A DNA stretch of 41,806 nucleotides, taken from the NCBI GenBank assembly GCA_947468665.1, contig CANILH010000021.1, forward strand, positions 1 through 41,806, read 5' to 3'. A program made the position numbers and the translations under genes. The notes under the pieces were generated by a model. It did no database searches. It saw nothing but the letters and a program-made list of their open reading frames with translations, and had not been told where the DNA came from. The stretch comes from Oligoflexales bacterium. Lineage in GTDB: Bacteria; Bdellovibrionota_B; Oligoflexia; Oligoflexales; RGVZ01. Of this stretch, positions 8,603 through 17,820 are shown piece by piece. Numbering within the stretch: the stretch's first letter is position 1; each line of letters starts with the position of its first letter.

Positions 8603-11182
8603 ATGAGCTCGTTTAATATTGATCTCGACAGCGTGATTCAGAAGACAGGTAAGTACCTGGCGCCTCAGGGGCCCTTGAAGGAATTCGTCGCGCAAAACCC
8701 CCTGCGTGGTTTTCTTGATCTTGAGTTTCACGACGCTCTTCGGAGATCGGCCGCTACATACGGTGCTTGGAGCTATCAGCCACTTGGTTTTTACCGTGAG
8801 GCCTGGGAGAAGGGGCAGATCTCGGAAAGCGCTTTAAGACGCAGTCTTGAGTGGAATATTTCCGACTCCGAGGCTCGCGAGCGCGCGAGATCTGATCTTT
8901 TTGAGTATCCAGAAGGATCCAGCAAAAAACCAAGATCCTTGGTTCGCACGGGCATTCGCGCCCAGTGGGAGCATTTCACGGGCCTCAATGTCATTGATAA
9001 ATCGTTGCCTGTCATGTTTCGCCTGCTCGGCGCCTATCTAGATCAGGGGATCTCAGTCTGGCGTATGCCTGGTGTCGAGCTTGGTTTTTTTGAGGCGGTC
9101 AAACAGCTTGTGACCAGCGGGTTCATCCCGTATCGGCCGTTTAATGAACCCCTCGTGCGGGATTTACTGAATTCTGATGTAGACACGATGATTCCGCGCG
9201 CTCTTGAAAGGTTGCTTGGAAATCCTGACTACGCTGAGCGTTACGTCATGGACTTAATCATGTCCCACCCTGGCTGGTCGGCGACAGTGAGCTTTATTGC
9301 GGCTAATCCCAATGCGTTGGTTCTGTCTCGTAAGATCACCATTAAAGAAATGATTGCCGTGGAGCTACTTTTGGATTTGGGATTTCTTAGTCGGGCGTTT
9401 GGCGGGGACTTTTCCGCGATGGCGCATTACGGCGCGAAAATTAATCCGATTCCAATGGATCAAAAAAACCCGATGGCCAGGGTTGATTTTGTTAAGAGCA
9501 TTTGGCATGAAGCGTGGGAATGGGGATTTTACGAGCAAAGCCTTTCTCTTATGTCCAGTCTGAGGGCACTGTCCCGGAAAGACGAGAAGCCCAGTGTGCA
9601 GGCGCTTTTTTGTCTCGATGACCGGGAGTGCTCGATGCGCCGCTATCTTGAGGCGGAGGACTCCTCGATCAAGACCTATGGTCTGCCTGGGTTTTTCGGC
9701 GTGGACTTTATGTATCAATGCGCTGATGAGCTGTTCCCGACCCGTCATGCTCCCATTGTGATCAATCCAACTCACCTGATTAAGGCAAGTTATAATCACG
9801 TGGGCAAGACAAATCCCCCCAGGCTCAAGCGGCGATTAATGATTCTCGATCACGCCACGCACACCATGTTTCGTGGATGGTTAATCACTCAAGTCATGGG
9901 TCTGATGGCAGCTGCTCGTCTGGCATTGGCCGTGTTCAGACCAACAATGACACAGGCAACCGCCAGCTCTCTCAGTAAAGTTAACGAGAATGTGCGTATG
10001 AAAATCCAGAGAGAAACTGGCGATCAGAAGTCTCCGGACGGATATTTTCATGGGTTCACTATTGACGAGATGGGCGAGAAGGTCGGGCTTCAGCTTGAGG
10101 CCATCGGGCTTATTAAAGACTTCGCACCAATAGTAGTTTTGTTCGCCCATGGAAGCAGTTCAACTAATAATACGCATTTCTCGGCCTATGACTGCGGCGC
10201 CTGTTCTGGTAAGCCGGGGTCGCCTAACTCCCGTGTCTTCGCTGAAATGGCTAACCATCCCGAGGTGCGTAGAGTTCTCACTAAGCGTGGGATTGTTATT
10301 CCTGACGAGGTCAGGTTTGTTGCGGCGCTTCACGATACGACCAGGGATGAGGTTAAATACTTTGACCTGAAAAGTCAGCCGGAACCAACGCGTAAGGCAC
10401 TCCGTGATTTCTCAAAAAAGATGTCGAATGCGCTGGGGAAAAACGCCAAAGAGCGGTGTCGTCGGTTTGAGATGGTTAAAAAAACGATCAGTGACCATGA
10501 CGCGCTTGATGAGGTTCGGCGCAGGTCGGTCTCTATTTTTGAGCCTCGTCCTGAGCTTACCCACACCGGAAACGCGATGGCGATCATCGGTCGAAGGCAC
10601 CTTACGGGCGGAGGGTTCTTTGATCGCAGGGCGTTCTTACATTCTTATGACGCCACAATCGATGCCGATGGTCAGATTCTCAGAAGGATTCTTGCCGCGG
10701 TGGTCCCCGTTTGCGGGGGCTTTAATCTTTGTTATTATTTCTCCAAGCTTGACGGGGATGTCTACGGGTCGGGCACAAAGCTTCCACATAATATTATTGG
10801 CTTAATAGGTGTCTCCAACGGTGTTGAGGGTGACATTCAGACCGGCTTACCGCGGCAAATGGTGGAGTTTCATGACCCGGTCCGTTTGCAGCTGGTTATT
10901 GAGCAGAAGCCAGACGTTGTCACGGCTGTTTTTGAGAAGGAGCCGAATCTTTTTGTCTGGATCCGCAATAACTGGATGCGGCTTGTGTGTATAGATCCGG
11001 CATCAGGTCAAATTCACCTTTGGAAAAATGGAACTTTCGTTGAGCTTTCCACCGGAGAGTTACCGGTGGTCGAGGTGAAGCAAAGCGCAAGAGAGTGCTA
11101 CGAGGGGGAAGTCCAGAACGTTCCACTGCGCATATTGAACGCGGTGATGCCAGAGGGGGGTTCTTCATGGCGCTTGATTTGA
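8603..11182 (+). CDS. dabA: Inorganic-carbon pump subunit DabA (DUF2309)
   Basis: DabA is the cytoplasmic, beta-carbonic-anhydrase-like subunit of the DAB system, which couples a cation gradient to conversion of CO2 into bicarbonate inside the cell. The true start is MSSFNIDLDSV at 8603, preceded by AAGAGG; the ORF track starts 30 codons early. This gives 859 residues. The N-terminus has the family pattern YLAPQGPLKEFVAQNPLRGF. The zinc-site residues are visible as Cys337 and Asp339 in FCLDDREC, His516 in FAHGSSS, and Cys531 in YDCGACSG. The His-to-Cys distance of 15 matches the experimentally studied Halothiobacillus DabA (C351, D353, H524, C539, recalled from the literature). It overlaps dabB by 16 bases. 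Confidence 0.93.
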   Translation: MSSFNIDLDSVIQKTGKYLAPQGPLKEFVAQNPLRGFLDLEFHDALRRSAATYGAWSYQPLGFYREAWEKGQISESALRRSLEWNISDSEARERARSDLFEYPEGSSKKPRSLVRTGIRAQWEHFTGLNVIDKSLPVMFRLLGAYLDQGISVWRMPGVELGFFEAVKQLVTSGFIPYRPFNEPLVRDLLNSDVDTMIPRALERLLGNPDYAERYVMDLIMSHPGWSATVSFIAANPNALVLSRKITIKEMIAVELLLDLGFLSRAFGGDFSAMAHYGAKINPIPMDQKNPMARVDFVKSIWHEAWEWGFYEQSLSLMSSLRALSRKDEKPSVQALFCLDDRECSMRRYLEAEDSSIKTYGLPGFFGVDFMYQCADELFPTRHAPIVINPTHLIKASYNHVGKTNPPRLKRRLMILDHATHTMFRGWLITQVMGLMAAARLALAVFRPTMTQATASSLSKVNENVRMKIQRETGDQKSPDGYFHGFTIDEMGEKVGLQLEAIGLIKDFAPIVVLFAHGSSSTNNTHFSAYDCGACSGKPGSPNSRVFAEMANHPEVRRVLTKRGIVIPDEVRFVAALHDTTRDEVKYFDLKSQPEPTRKALRDFSKKMSNALGKNAKERCRRFEMVKKTISDHDALDEVRRRSVSIFEPRPELTHTGNAMAIIGRRHLTGGGFFDRRAFLHSYDATIDADGQILRRILAAVVPVCGGFNLCYYFSKLDGDVYGSGTKLPHNIIGLIGVSNGVEGDIQTGLPRQMVEFHDPVRLQLVIEQKPDVVTAVFEKEPNLFVWIRNNWMRLVCIDPASGQIHLWKNGTFVELSTGELPVVEVKQSARECYEGEVQNVPLRILNAVMPEGGSSWRLI

Positions 11183-13038
11183 TTTATTGTTTGTTGGGGC
11201 TTCCGTTTGTCGCTGGATGCATTGTCGCGTTTGGTGGTGGGGGACGCGAAGACTTTATTTCGAAGGTCGCGGTAATAGCGGGTTGGCTTTACGCGTTGCT
11301 GACCGCCACGCTGGTGGTTGTTTGGGCGTCAGATGGCGGTCGGCATATTGATTTAAGGGCCTTTGTGCTCTACAGGACCGCCGAATACACGTTTCCGATC
11401 GCGTTTTATGTGGACAGTATGTCGGTGGTTTTTTTGACGTTGGTTGCCTTTTTGACCAACATCGTTTTCAAGTACAGCACTTACTATATGCACCGTGAAC
11501 CTGGTTATCAGAAGTTTTTCGCTTGTCTGCTTTTTTTGATGTTTGGGCTGACTTTGCTGACTCTGGCGGGGACTTTGGATCTTTTGATGGCCGGGTGGGA
11601 ATTTGTCGGAATCTGCTCATTTCTTCTTATCAGTTTTTACCAGACCAGGCTTAATTCCGTCCGCAACGCCTTTAAGGTTCTGTCTGTTTACAAGTTTTGT
11701 GATGTTGGACTACTTCTTGGAGCGTGGCTGAGCCACTTACTCTGGCATGAAACGCAGTTTTTCGCGGTTTTGTCGTCACCGGAGGCCAGAGCGCATTTGG
11801 CAGACGTGGGGTCTTGGCAGTTACTACTTCTTTCGGTCATGATTTTAATCGCCGCCGCGGGGAAATCGGCACAATGGCCATTCTCGTTTTGGCTCTCCCG
11901 GGCGATGGAAGGGCCTACGCCATCATCTGCGATCTTTTACGGGGCGTTGAGCGTACATGCTGGCGTTTTGTTACTGCATCGTATGCATCCCATCTGGTCA
12001 GCGACGGAATATGGTCCGTGGCTTGTTGGAGGTCTTGGCCTGACGACTGCCATAGTCTGTACGGGGATCGGTCGAGTTCAGTCCAATATCAAAGGTCAGA
12101 TCGCATACTCCTCCGCGGCGAACGTCGGGATTATGTTTGTGGAGATGGCTCTGAATCTTAAAGAACTCGCCATGCTACATATGGTCGCTAACGCGTCTTT
12201 GCGATGTTTCCAGCTGCTTGTTTCGCCATCGGTCATGGCCTATTTGTTGCGGCTTCAAGGGAGCACGAATTCTCAGCTTCGTCCCATAGGCGGATCAATT
12301 GAGCGATTTTTACCGCCAAAGGTCGCCCGTAGTATTTATGTGTTCTGTATCAATGACGGTTATTTAGAGGAGATGGTCCGCTCTATTATCTGGCGCCCGG
12401 TGAAGATTATTGGGCGCTTTCTGCATAGGTTTGATAATTTCTTTTATTGGTTTGTTATGCCGGTATTACTGATGGCTATAGGTTTTCTGCGGGTGAATAT
12501 TCATGAGGATGTGCGGGAGTCGATTTCGGTTCTCTCGGCGTTATTGACTTTGGGGCTTGCAGTAGCCGCATTCTCGGAGTCGAAATCTGCGATTCGCGCG
12601 TGGAACACAGCCACATTGAGCGCATTGTTCGCGGGCGCTACAATTTTGGTCATTGAACCAAATGCTTTTGCCGATGTTGCTATATATGCCAGCGGGTTGC
12701 TATTTTTTGGCGTGTTGGGGCTTCAGTCACTTCTTTTCATGGCGGATAAAAAATCAGGATTGGATCTGGGTGTTTACAGTGGAATGAGTGTCGAAAATCC
12801 GGGGGGGTCCGTTGTTTTATTTGTCGCCGTTCTGGGTGTCAGTGGGTTTCCGATTAGCCCTACCTATTTGGGGCAAGATTTGATTCTGCATCACGCCGCA
12901 GGTCAGGATATATGGTTGGTTTTCGCCATGGCGACCGCTATAGTGATAAACGGCGTGTCCCTGGCGAGAATTTATACCAAAGTCTGCATGGGAAGTCCTG
13001 TCGAGAGGCTCAAAAGTGAATTTACGCATTCTGCATGA
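11167..13038 (+). CDS. dabB: Inorganic-carbon pump membrane subunit DabB (NuoL-like)
   Basis: DabB is the membrane partner of DabA, related to proton-pumping antiporter subunits (NuoL/MrpA) of complex I, and supplies the ion-translocating channel. I start it at MALDLIYCLLG (11167), inside the end of dabA, with a GGGGG run 6 bases upstream; the track start 24 codons earlier is in dabA coding sequence. It has 623 residues and around 14 probable membrane helices. It carries the antiporter signature SFWLSRAMEGPTPSSAIFYGALSVHAGVLLLHR, with a conserved Lys before it (AAAGKSAQWPF). The FYVDSMSVVFLTLVAFLTNIVFKYS N-terminal region is typical of the family. The context beside DabA decides DabB over a stray NuoL, since no other nuo genes are present. 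Confidence 0.92.
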   Translation: MALDLIYCLLGLPFVAGCIVAFGGGGREDFISKVAVIAGWLYALLTATLVVVWASDGGRHIDLRAFVLYRTAEYTFPIAFYVDSMSVVFLTLVAFLTNIVFKYSTYYMHREPGYQKFFACLLFLMFGLTLLTLAGTLDLLMAGWEFVGICSFLLISFYQTRLNSVRNAFKVLSVYKFCDVGLLLGAWLSHLLWHETQFFAVLSSPEARAHLADVGSWQLLLLSVMILIAAAGKSAQWPFSFWLSRAMEGPTPSSAIFYGALSVHAGVLLLHRMHPIWSATEYGPWLVGGLGLTTAIVCTGIGRVQSNIKGQIAYSSAANVGIMFVEMALNLKELAMLHMVANASLRCFQLLVSPSVMAYLLRLQGSTNSQLRPIGGSIERFLPPKVARSIYVFCINDGYLEEMVRSIIWRPVKIIGRFLHRFDNFFYWFVMPVLLMAIGFLRVNIHEDVRESISVLSALLTLGLAVAAFSESKSAIRAWNTATLSALFAGATILVIEPNAFADVAIYASGLLFFGVLGLQSLLFMADKKSGLDLGVYSGMSVENPGGSVVLFVAVLGVSGFPISPTYLGQDLILHHAAGQDIWLVFAMATAIVINGVSLARIYTKVCMGSPVERLKSEFTHSA

Positions 13039-13336
13039 TCAGCTCACCCGGCGCGTTCAGCAATGGGGTAATGATGCCAGGGAAAATCGGCAGGTTTACC
13101 GGCGATTGGCCCAGGTGCTGCCTGACAGGCTGAAGGATTTGGTTTCGCGGCACCGTGGCCGGGGAATGGGTCCCGCCGACTCGACTCGTGCGGCCTTGGT
13201 GTCTGAGGAGCTTATTGCTCATATTGATGAGATGGTACAGGTTGGCGCGAACAGCGTTGAGGCTAGAATTCAATATGAGACACATATGATGCTGATTGAC
13301 GCTCGCCGCGCTTTGAGAGCTTTTAGGGCAAAGTGA
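13016..13336 (+). CDS. Small helical protein, third gene of the dab operon
   Basis: This 106-residue, strongly charged (Arg-rich), soluble protein begins with GTG at 13016, overlapping the end of dabB by 23 bases, with GAGAGG 7 bases upstream. The overlap shows it is translated with dabB. The sequence is predicted almost wholly helical (QLTRRVQQWGNDARENRQVYRRLAQVLPDRLKDLV, then VEARIQYETHMMLIDARRALRAFR). It has no Cys, no signal and no membrane segment. I do not recognise a family, and it is not the PII-like protein reported beside some dab genes. The coupling suggests a role in assembly or regulation of the DabAB complex, but that is inference. Confidence 0.7.
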   Translation: MNLRILHDQLTRRVQQWGNDARENRQVYRRLAQVLPDRLKDLVSRHRGRGMGPADSTRAALVSEELIAHIDEMVQVGANSVEARIQYETHMMLIDARRALRAFRAK

Positions 13337-13367
13337 TTCTCTCAAACGTTAAGTCGAGATCTGAAGA

Positions 13368-14717
13368 TTACGATTTCCCGTTAGGACGCCATTTTGAAAC
13401 TATTTTGGCAAGTTCTGAGCCGATACTATCCTCATTTGGGCCGAGGGCGGTAACACAGAGCCGCTCTGGCCGGAATATATTTTTGGCGGTATTCATTACG
13501 GTTACCGAGTCGATTATCTCAAAACGCTCTGCCCAACGTGAGAGTTGAGCCTCGGTATTCGAGATGATCGCCCAGCTTCCACGCCATGCCAGGGCCGTTG
13601 GTTCCGAGGTTGTGATATCCAGGTCTGTCAGAGCCCTGTGTTTGTGCCTGTTCAGTTCGGATTCCGGTACGACCTCGTTGGTTAGGCTATCGAGAACCGA
13701 GAATACCTCTTTGAAAAACGGCTTCAAATTCTCTCCGAGGACGCTCGCTGTGATGTTGATCAGGCCGGATCCATCATATTGATGCAAATCAGCGCTGATG
13801 TCATAGACAAGGCCCAACTCCTCGCGGACTCTCCGCGTTAGTCTGCTGCTGAAACCATCGGCAAGGATACGTGTAATGATCTCGTAGGCGACGGTTTTCT
13901 CACTTCCGGTTCCCTCGCAGACAAAGCTCATTTGAACCTGGAATTCATTGTCGCTGTTATCAACCCAAAACGCGTGTGGCCCAGTGAACGTTGATGAGAT
14001 TTTCGTGGGCGACGTTTTTGTTTGCTGCCCGCGCCATGGCCCGAAGTTTGAGCTAAGTAAGTCCCTAATTTGGATCTCACTGCCGCCGACCACGCAAACG
14101 ACGGCATTATCCGGTGTATAGTTTGTTTGATACCAGTCGCGAAGCTGCGCCTCACCGATAGCGGCGAGAGTCTCAGGGGTTCCGATTATTGGCATGGCCA
14201 TTGGCGTTCCTGGCCATACTTTAGTCGCGATATGATAGTCGGGGTCAGTGCTGATGTCGTGCTCATTTAACTCTCCCTCAAGCTCACGCTGGACAATTCT
14301 GCGCTCGGTCTCAAGATCATGGAGTGCTGGTCTGATGATAAAGTCAGCGAAAAGAGAAATAGTCTCGTCAATTTTTCCGGTGGTTCCGTTAAAGTAAAAC
14401 TCTGTGTACTCGTGGCCAGTGGCCGCGTTCCACTCACCGCCAAGGCTCTCAAAGGCTACACTGAGATCAGAAAATGATGGGTAAAGAGCGGATCCCCGGA
14501 ACATCATATGCTCAAGTAGGTGACTGATACCCGCATACTGTTTTGGTTCGTGACGGCTACCCGTGCCAATCAATAAAGTGATCTGAAATCTGGGATCCCC
14601 TTCAGGTAAGGGTATGTAGAGGCACCGTAGCCCATTTTCCATGGTCCACATTCGCCATTTGGTGTCAAATTGTTTCAGATGACTGAGGGAGTTACCAGCT
14701 ACGCGGTTGTTTGACAA
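13368..14717 (-). CDS. M16 family zinc peptidase (insulinase type)
   Basis: A 449-residue metallopeptidase. The inverted zinc motif HxxEH is intact as H66-LLE-H70 (GISHLLEHMMFRG), with the third ligand Glu in the downstream stretch IVQRELEGELNEH (about 145-149), at the expected spacing. The C-terminal half has the second M16 fold (ADGFSSRLTRRVREELGLVYDISA, with the R and Y residues seen in active subunits). It resembles the processing-peptidase-like M16B proteins of about 420-450 residues, which cleave peptides in cytoplasm or periplasm. No signal peptide is apparent. It follows the polyprenyl synthase gene with an intervening gap of 17 bases and is probably co-transcribed. Confidence 0.9.
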   Translation of the reverse strand: MSNNRVAGNSLSHLKQFDTKWRMWTMENGLRCLYIPLPEGDPRFQITLLIGTGSRHEPKQYAGISHLLEHMMFRGSALYPSFSDLSVAFESLGGEWNAATGHEYTEFYFNGTTGKIDETISLFADFIIRPALHDLETERRIVQRELEGELNEHDISTDPDYHIATKVWPGTPMAMPIIGTPETLAAIGEAQLRDWYQTNYTPDNAVVCVVGGSEIQIRDLLSSNFGPWRGQQTKTSPTKISSTFTGPHAFWVDNSDNEFQVQMSFVCEGTGSEKTVAYEIITRILADGFSSRLTRRVREELGLVYDISADLHQYDGSGLINITASVLGENLKPFFKEVFSVLDSLTNEVVPESELNRHKHRALTDLDITTSEPTALAWRGSWAIISNTEAQLSRWAERFEIIDSVTVMNTAKNIFRPERLCVTALGPNEDSIGSELAKIVSKWRPNGKS

Positions 14718-14734
14718 GGTATGGGCCCCGCGTG

Positions 14735-15820
14735 TTACGAAAAGCGCATGAGAAGCCGACGTGCAAGTGTCTCTAAGTCGGTTCTCGCCGCGGATTCAGG
14801 AAAACAAGTGAGCGCGCTAAGCGCGCGATCAGTCCACTTTGAGGCCTCTTTCAGAGTTTTTCCGGCGGTGTCATAGTGGTCTACTAAATTAAGAACTTTG
14901 AGCATCGCCTCCTGAGATACACTTTCCTCATGAATCAGGCTCTCAACAAACCCCCATTCAGATTCCGTGGCAAGTGAGCGCAATAAAATAATCGGAAGCG
15001 TGACTTTACCCTCAGGCAGGTCTGCCAATGTTTTTTTGCCGAAGACGCTGTCTTTTCCGGCGTAGTCCAGAGCGTCATCAAGTAGCTGAAACGCGTAACC
15101 GACGCAGCGACCAAACTCACTTAACGCATCCCGTTGATCCTGAGGCGCGTTGGCAAGCACCGCCGGTGCCTGGCAGGCCGCTGCGAGAAGCACCGCTGTC
15201 TTATGCTCAATAATTTTGTAGTAGGTGGCTTCAGGCATATCGGGATTATATAAGTTCTCGAGCTGAAGCAGCTCCCCGTCACTCATTAAACGAATCGCCC
15301 GGGCGAACATGGATACGATTTCGAGGCTTCCGGTGTCAGCCATAAGCTCACTAGCGCGTGAGTAAATCAGGTCACCAACCAAAACGGCAGCCTCATCACC
15401 CCAAATGTTATTTGGGGTGGGTTTTCCGCGGCGGAGGCTGCTGTTGTCGATAACATCGTCATGGAGCAAGCTGGCGGTGTGAATATACTCACACACTGCA
15501 GCGATAGGCATCAAGTGCCTGCCATCGTACTCAACAACCCGGCTAGCAAAAAAATAAAGTGCCGGGCGAACGCGCTTACCGCCTCCGGTCAGTACGTGAT
15601 TAATGATGTGCTTTGCGGAGGCGGTCTGTGCCTCAAGCAGGATTACCAAATGGGGGGCGAGAGTAGACAGGCTATCAGCGACCGGAAGCAGCGCCTCCTC
15701 GACGAGTCGCTTGGGATCACTTAGACCGAGATCAAAGCTGAGCGGGTTTAAGGCTAAGGCTCGATCGGATGTTGTTTGTGACAGAGGCACTTTGAATCGC
15801 TTTCCTGATAAGGCTTTCAT
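14735..15820 (-). CDS. ispB: Long-chain polyprenyl diphosphate synthase
   Basis: This enzyme condenses isopentenyl diphosphate units onto an allylic primer, making the isoprenoid tail of quinones. Both aspartate-rich motifs are present: D121-D-V-I-D125 (SLLHDDVIDNSSLRRG) and D248-D-A-L-D252 (FQLLDDALDY). GGGKRVRP at about 79-86 binds the diphosphate. The residues four and five places before the first motif are Ser and Ala rather than aromatic, which is the long-chain (IspB-like) pattern rather than farnesyl synthase. The N-terminus carries about 35 residues more than usual and no Shine-Dalgarno is clear, so the real start may be a downstream non-ATG codon. The exact chain length cannot be read from sequence. 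Confidence 0.88.
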   Translation of the reverse strand: MKALSGKRFKVPLSQTTSDRALALNPLSFDLGLSDPKRLVEEALLPVADSLSTLAPHLVILLEAQTASAKHIINHVLTGGGKRVRPALYFFASRVVEYDGRHLMPIAAVCEYIHTASLLHDDVIDNSSLRRGKPTPNNIWGDEAAVLVGDLIYSRASELMADTGSLEIVSMFARAIRLMSDGELLQLENLYNPDMPEATYYKIIEHKTAVLLAAACQAPAVLANAPQDQRDALSEFGRCVGYAFQLLDDALDYAGKDSVFGKKTLADLPEGKVTLPIILLRSLATESEWGFVESLIHEESVSQEAMLKVLNLVDHYDTAGKTLKEASKWTDRALSALTCFPESAARTDLETLARRLLMRFS

Positions 15821-15959
15821 CGAGTCGGGACTTATACCCCGGATTACGGATATTAGGAAATCATTAATTCATACGCCCCCTTAGGCCTGACTAAAAAAGT
15901 TGCATTATACTCGCCGTTTTGGTAGAAACGGCCCTCATTTTCAGGGGAGGAATACCAGC

Positions 15960-17378
15960 ATGGCAGGTCGTTTATCCGAAGAAGCCGTCGTACAGTCGTT
16001 GGACACCGGTTGGCAGTCGCTCGTCTGGAAGAGTAAATACTCTAGTAAAAACATATCCCTGTCCCCGTCTGTGGACTTTACGGCGATTCTTGACGCGAAA
16101 GACCCGGCGGAGGCCGCTCAGGCTGTTCCGCGGCGGGATATGTATCTGGCTCTCGTGACCGGCGGGTCAGAGGTCGCTCTGGATATCTTGCCGTTATTAT
16201 CATCCGAGCAGCTTGTTACCATTATGGATAATGAAGCATGGCATGACGGCCAGCTGGCAATACACCAGGCGATCCGTTGGCTGGATCTCTACAAGAACAT
16301 GGATCCTGAGTTTCTCTATCAACGTTTTCGTGAGCTCGACGAGGAGTATCAGGTCGGGTTTCTCAATCCCTACATTGATATGGTGGATGAGGAGTCGTTT
16401 GAGAAGCTTCCTCATGACGAGCAGGATAAATTTACCGCGATGCCTTGTAATACTCTCTGGTGGCGCGTCAAGTCTGGCGATGAGAAAATCCAGGAGTTCG
16501 TATCTTCGCTTATTCAGTCGTCAATTAGTGAGGACGCGGCCTATATTTACACGTTGCTTGGAATGGCGGCGATGCTCCCGCCCAATGAGCAGGAGGCTTT
16601 GCTACGTCAATTTCGCGACGCCAGACTTGAGGAGGACGGCTTTGTTACCACCGAGGAAAGTCGCGCGCTGTTTGGCGAATTTGATGGTGAGGCTCTTTAC
16701 TCAAAATGGAAAGCAGTCAAATCGGATTGCTCCTCCGATCTGAGCGTAACGGGTGATGCTGGTGTTTTATTTCTTGACGCAGTTATGTCAGTCGCTCTGT
16801 CAACCGGTCGCGCTGATCAGGTTGCCGTGGACAATGTAATGCGTGGCTTTGGTTATTTGGCGAACGCTGTATCGGGAGCCTGCCATGTTGAGCCAGATGA
16901 TATTCATGGTCTGTCGAGTCTTCTTTCGCAGGTTCGGCATACGGTAAGTTTTGGTCTGGAAGTTCTATCATCAGGTGATGTGACCAAGGCTCTTGAGATT
17001 TTATTTACGGAGTATCCCAAAGTGGTATTCCAGTTCGCCATTTCTACGGTGAACTCGATACGCGCTGAGGCAATTTCCGGGCTTATGGCGCTTAGTCCCG
17101 CCAACGCCTCTAAGCTTGAGTCTTTGTGGAAGTCCGGTAAATTCGGTTCGGCATTGTGGCTGATCGACCGTGATTTTCTTGAAACCCTTGGGTTTGATAG
17201 CGCGGAGGTTTTAAAGGGTTTATTTAACCGCTTTCCGCTGGTTAAAGAAGAGGTTTCGAGTCTTGAGGGTGTTGAGCGGGTAGTATTCAGGCCCCTGGCG
17301 ACGACGGAGGATTATTCCGCGTTGCTGAGTGATGTGAGGAAATATTTGTCATTCAATTCTGGAGGAACGCTGCAATGA
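15960..17378 (+). CDS. DUF6178-like protein
   Basis: The start is MAGRLSEEAV at 15960, with GGGGAGGAAT upstream; the ORF track begins 20 codons earlier. This gives 472 residues, acidic and soluble, with no signal peptide. Recognisable stretches are DFTAILDAKDPAEAAQAVPRRDMYLALVTGG (about 40-70), WHDGQLAIHQAIRWLDLYKNMDPEFLYQRFRELDEEY (about 98-135) and TAMPCNTLWW. I associate these with DUF6178, a family of unknown function in delta-proteobacteria-like groups. It is coupled by an ATGA overlap to a 141-residue partner. No catalytic motif is visible. A scaffold or regulatory role is possible. Confidence 0.6.
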   Translation: MAGRLSEEAVVQSLDTGWQSLVWKSKYSSKNISLSPSVDFTAILDAKDPAEAAQAVPRRDMYLALVTGGSEVALDILPLLSSEQLVTIMDNEAWHDGQLAIHQAIRWLDLYKNMDPEFLYQRFRELDEEYQVGFLNPYIDMVDEESFEKLPHDEQDKFTAMPCNTLWWRVKSGDEKIQEFVSSLIQSSISEDAAYIYTLLGMAAMLPPNEQEALLRQFRDARLEEDGFVTTEESRALFGEFDGEALYSKWKAVKSDCSSDLSVTGDAGVLFLDAVMSVALSTGRADQVAVDNVMRGFGYLANAVSGACHVEPDDIHGLSSLLSQVRHTVSFGLEVLSSGDVTKALEILFTEYPKVVFQFAISTVNSIRAEAISGLMALSPANASKLESLWKSGKFGSALWLIDRDFLETLGFDSAEVLKGLFNRFPLVKEEVSSLEGVERVVFRPLATTEDYSALLSDVRKYLSFNSGGTLQ

Positions 17379-17800
17379 GTTCAGGAACATCTGTTGAGCT
17401 TTCTCAAAAAAACCAACTTGTGGCTCAATTGCTTGAGCGGAAATATGGCGCGTGGCTGGGCCAGCGATTTGTTGAGGTGGAGAGCCATTCCGACGGGGCA
17501 GTCCTGACGATAAAAATAACTCTCAGGAATCGTGATAAGTCATACGTCTACCCAATTGAGGGACGTATCATGTTCGCTGATCAGGATATGACGGCTGATG
17601 AGACGCGTGATTTTCTGATGGACTTTATGGATGCTTACATTCAGGAATACTTGTCAGGTGGTGAGGAGACATATCTTACCATTGACTGGTCAAATTACGA
17701 TTGTGATGGAGTCGAGCTGCAACTTCGGGGTCAAATCCTGAATGTAAATCTCGAGGACCTGGCCGAGCAGTTGATCAACGGATCAGAGGCCGTTCATTAA
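17375..17800 (+). CDS. Hypothetical partner of the DUF6178-like protein
   Basis: A 141-residue acidic soluble protein whose ATG overlaps the stop of the upstream gene (ATGA), showing translational coupling; GGAGG lies before the start. Sequence features are an N-terminal helix (SQKNQLVAQLLERKYGAWLGQRF) followed by alternating strands (VLTIKITLRNRDKSYVYPIEGRIMF), a helix (ETRDFLMDFMDAYIQEYLS), and a WSNYDCDGVELQLRGQI strand near the end. No signal, metal motif or known family is recognised. The constant pairing implies a functional complex with the DUF6178-like protein, which is inference. Confidence 0.6.
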   Translation: MSSGTSVELSQKNQLVAQLLERKYGAWLGQRFVEVESHSDGAVLTIKITLRNRDKSYVYPIEGRIMFADQDMTADETRDFLMDFMDAYIQEYLSGGEETYLTIDWSNYDCDGVELQLRGQILNVNLEDLAEQLINGSEAVH

Positions 17801-17820
17801 TAACATGTTTCCGGGCCCGC

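Noticed and set aside
8603-13038. Complex I (nuo) or Mrp antiporter fragment
   Set aside because: The NuoL-like gene is paired with a DUF2309 protein having zinc-site residues, and no other nuo or mrp genes are present.
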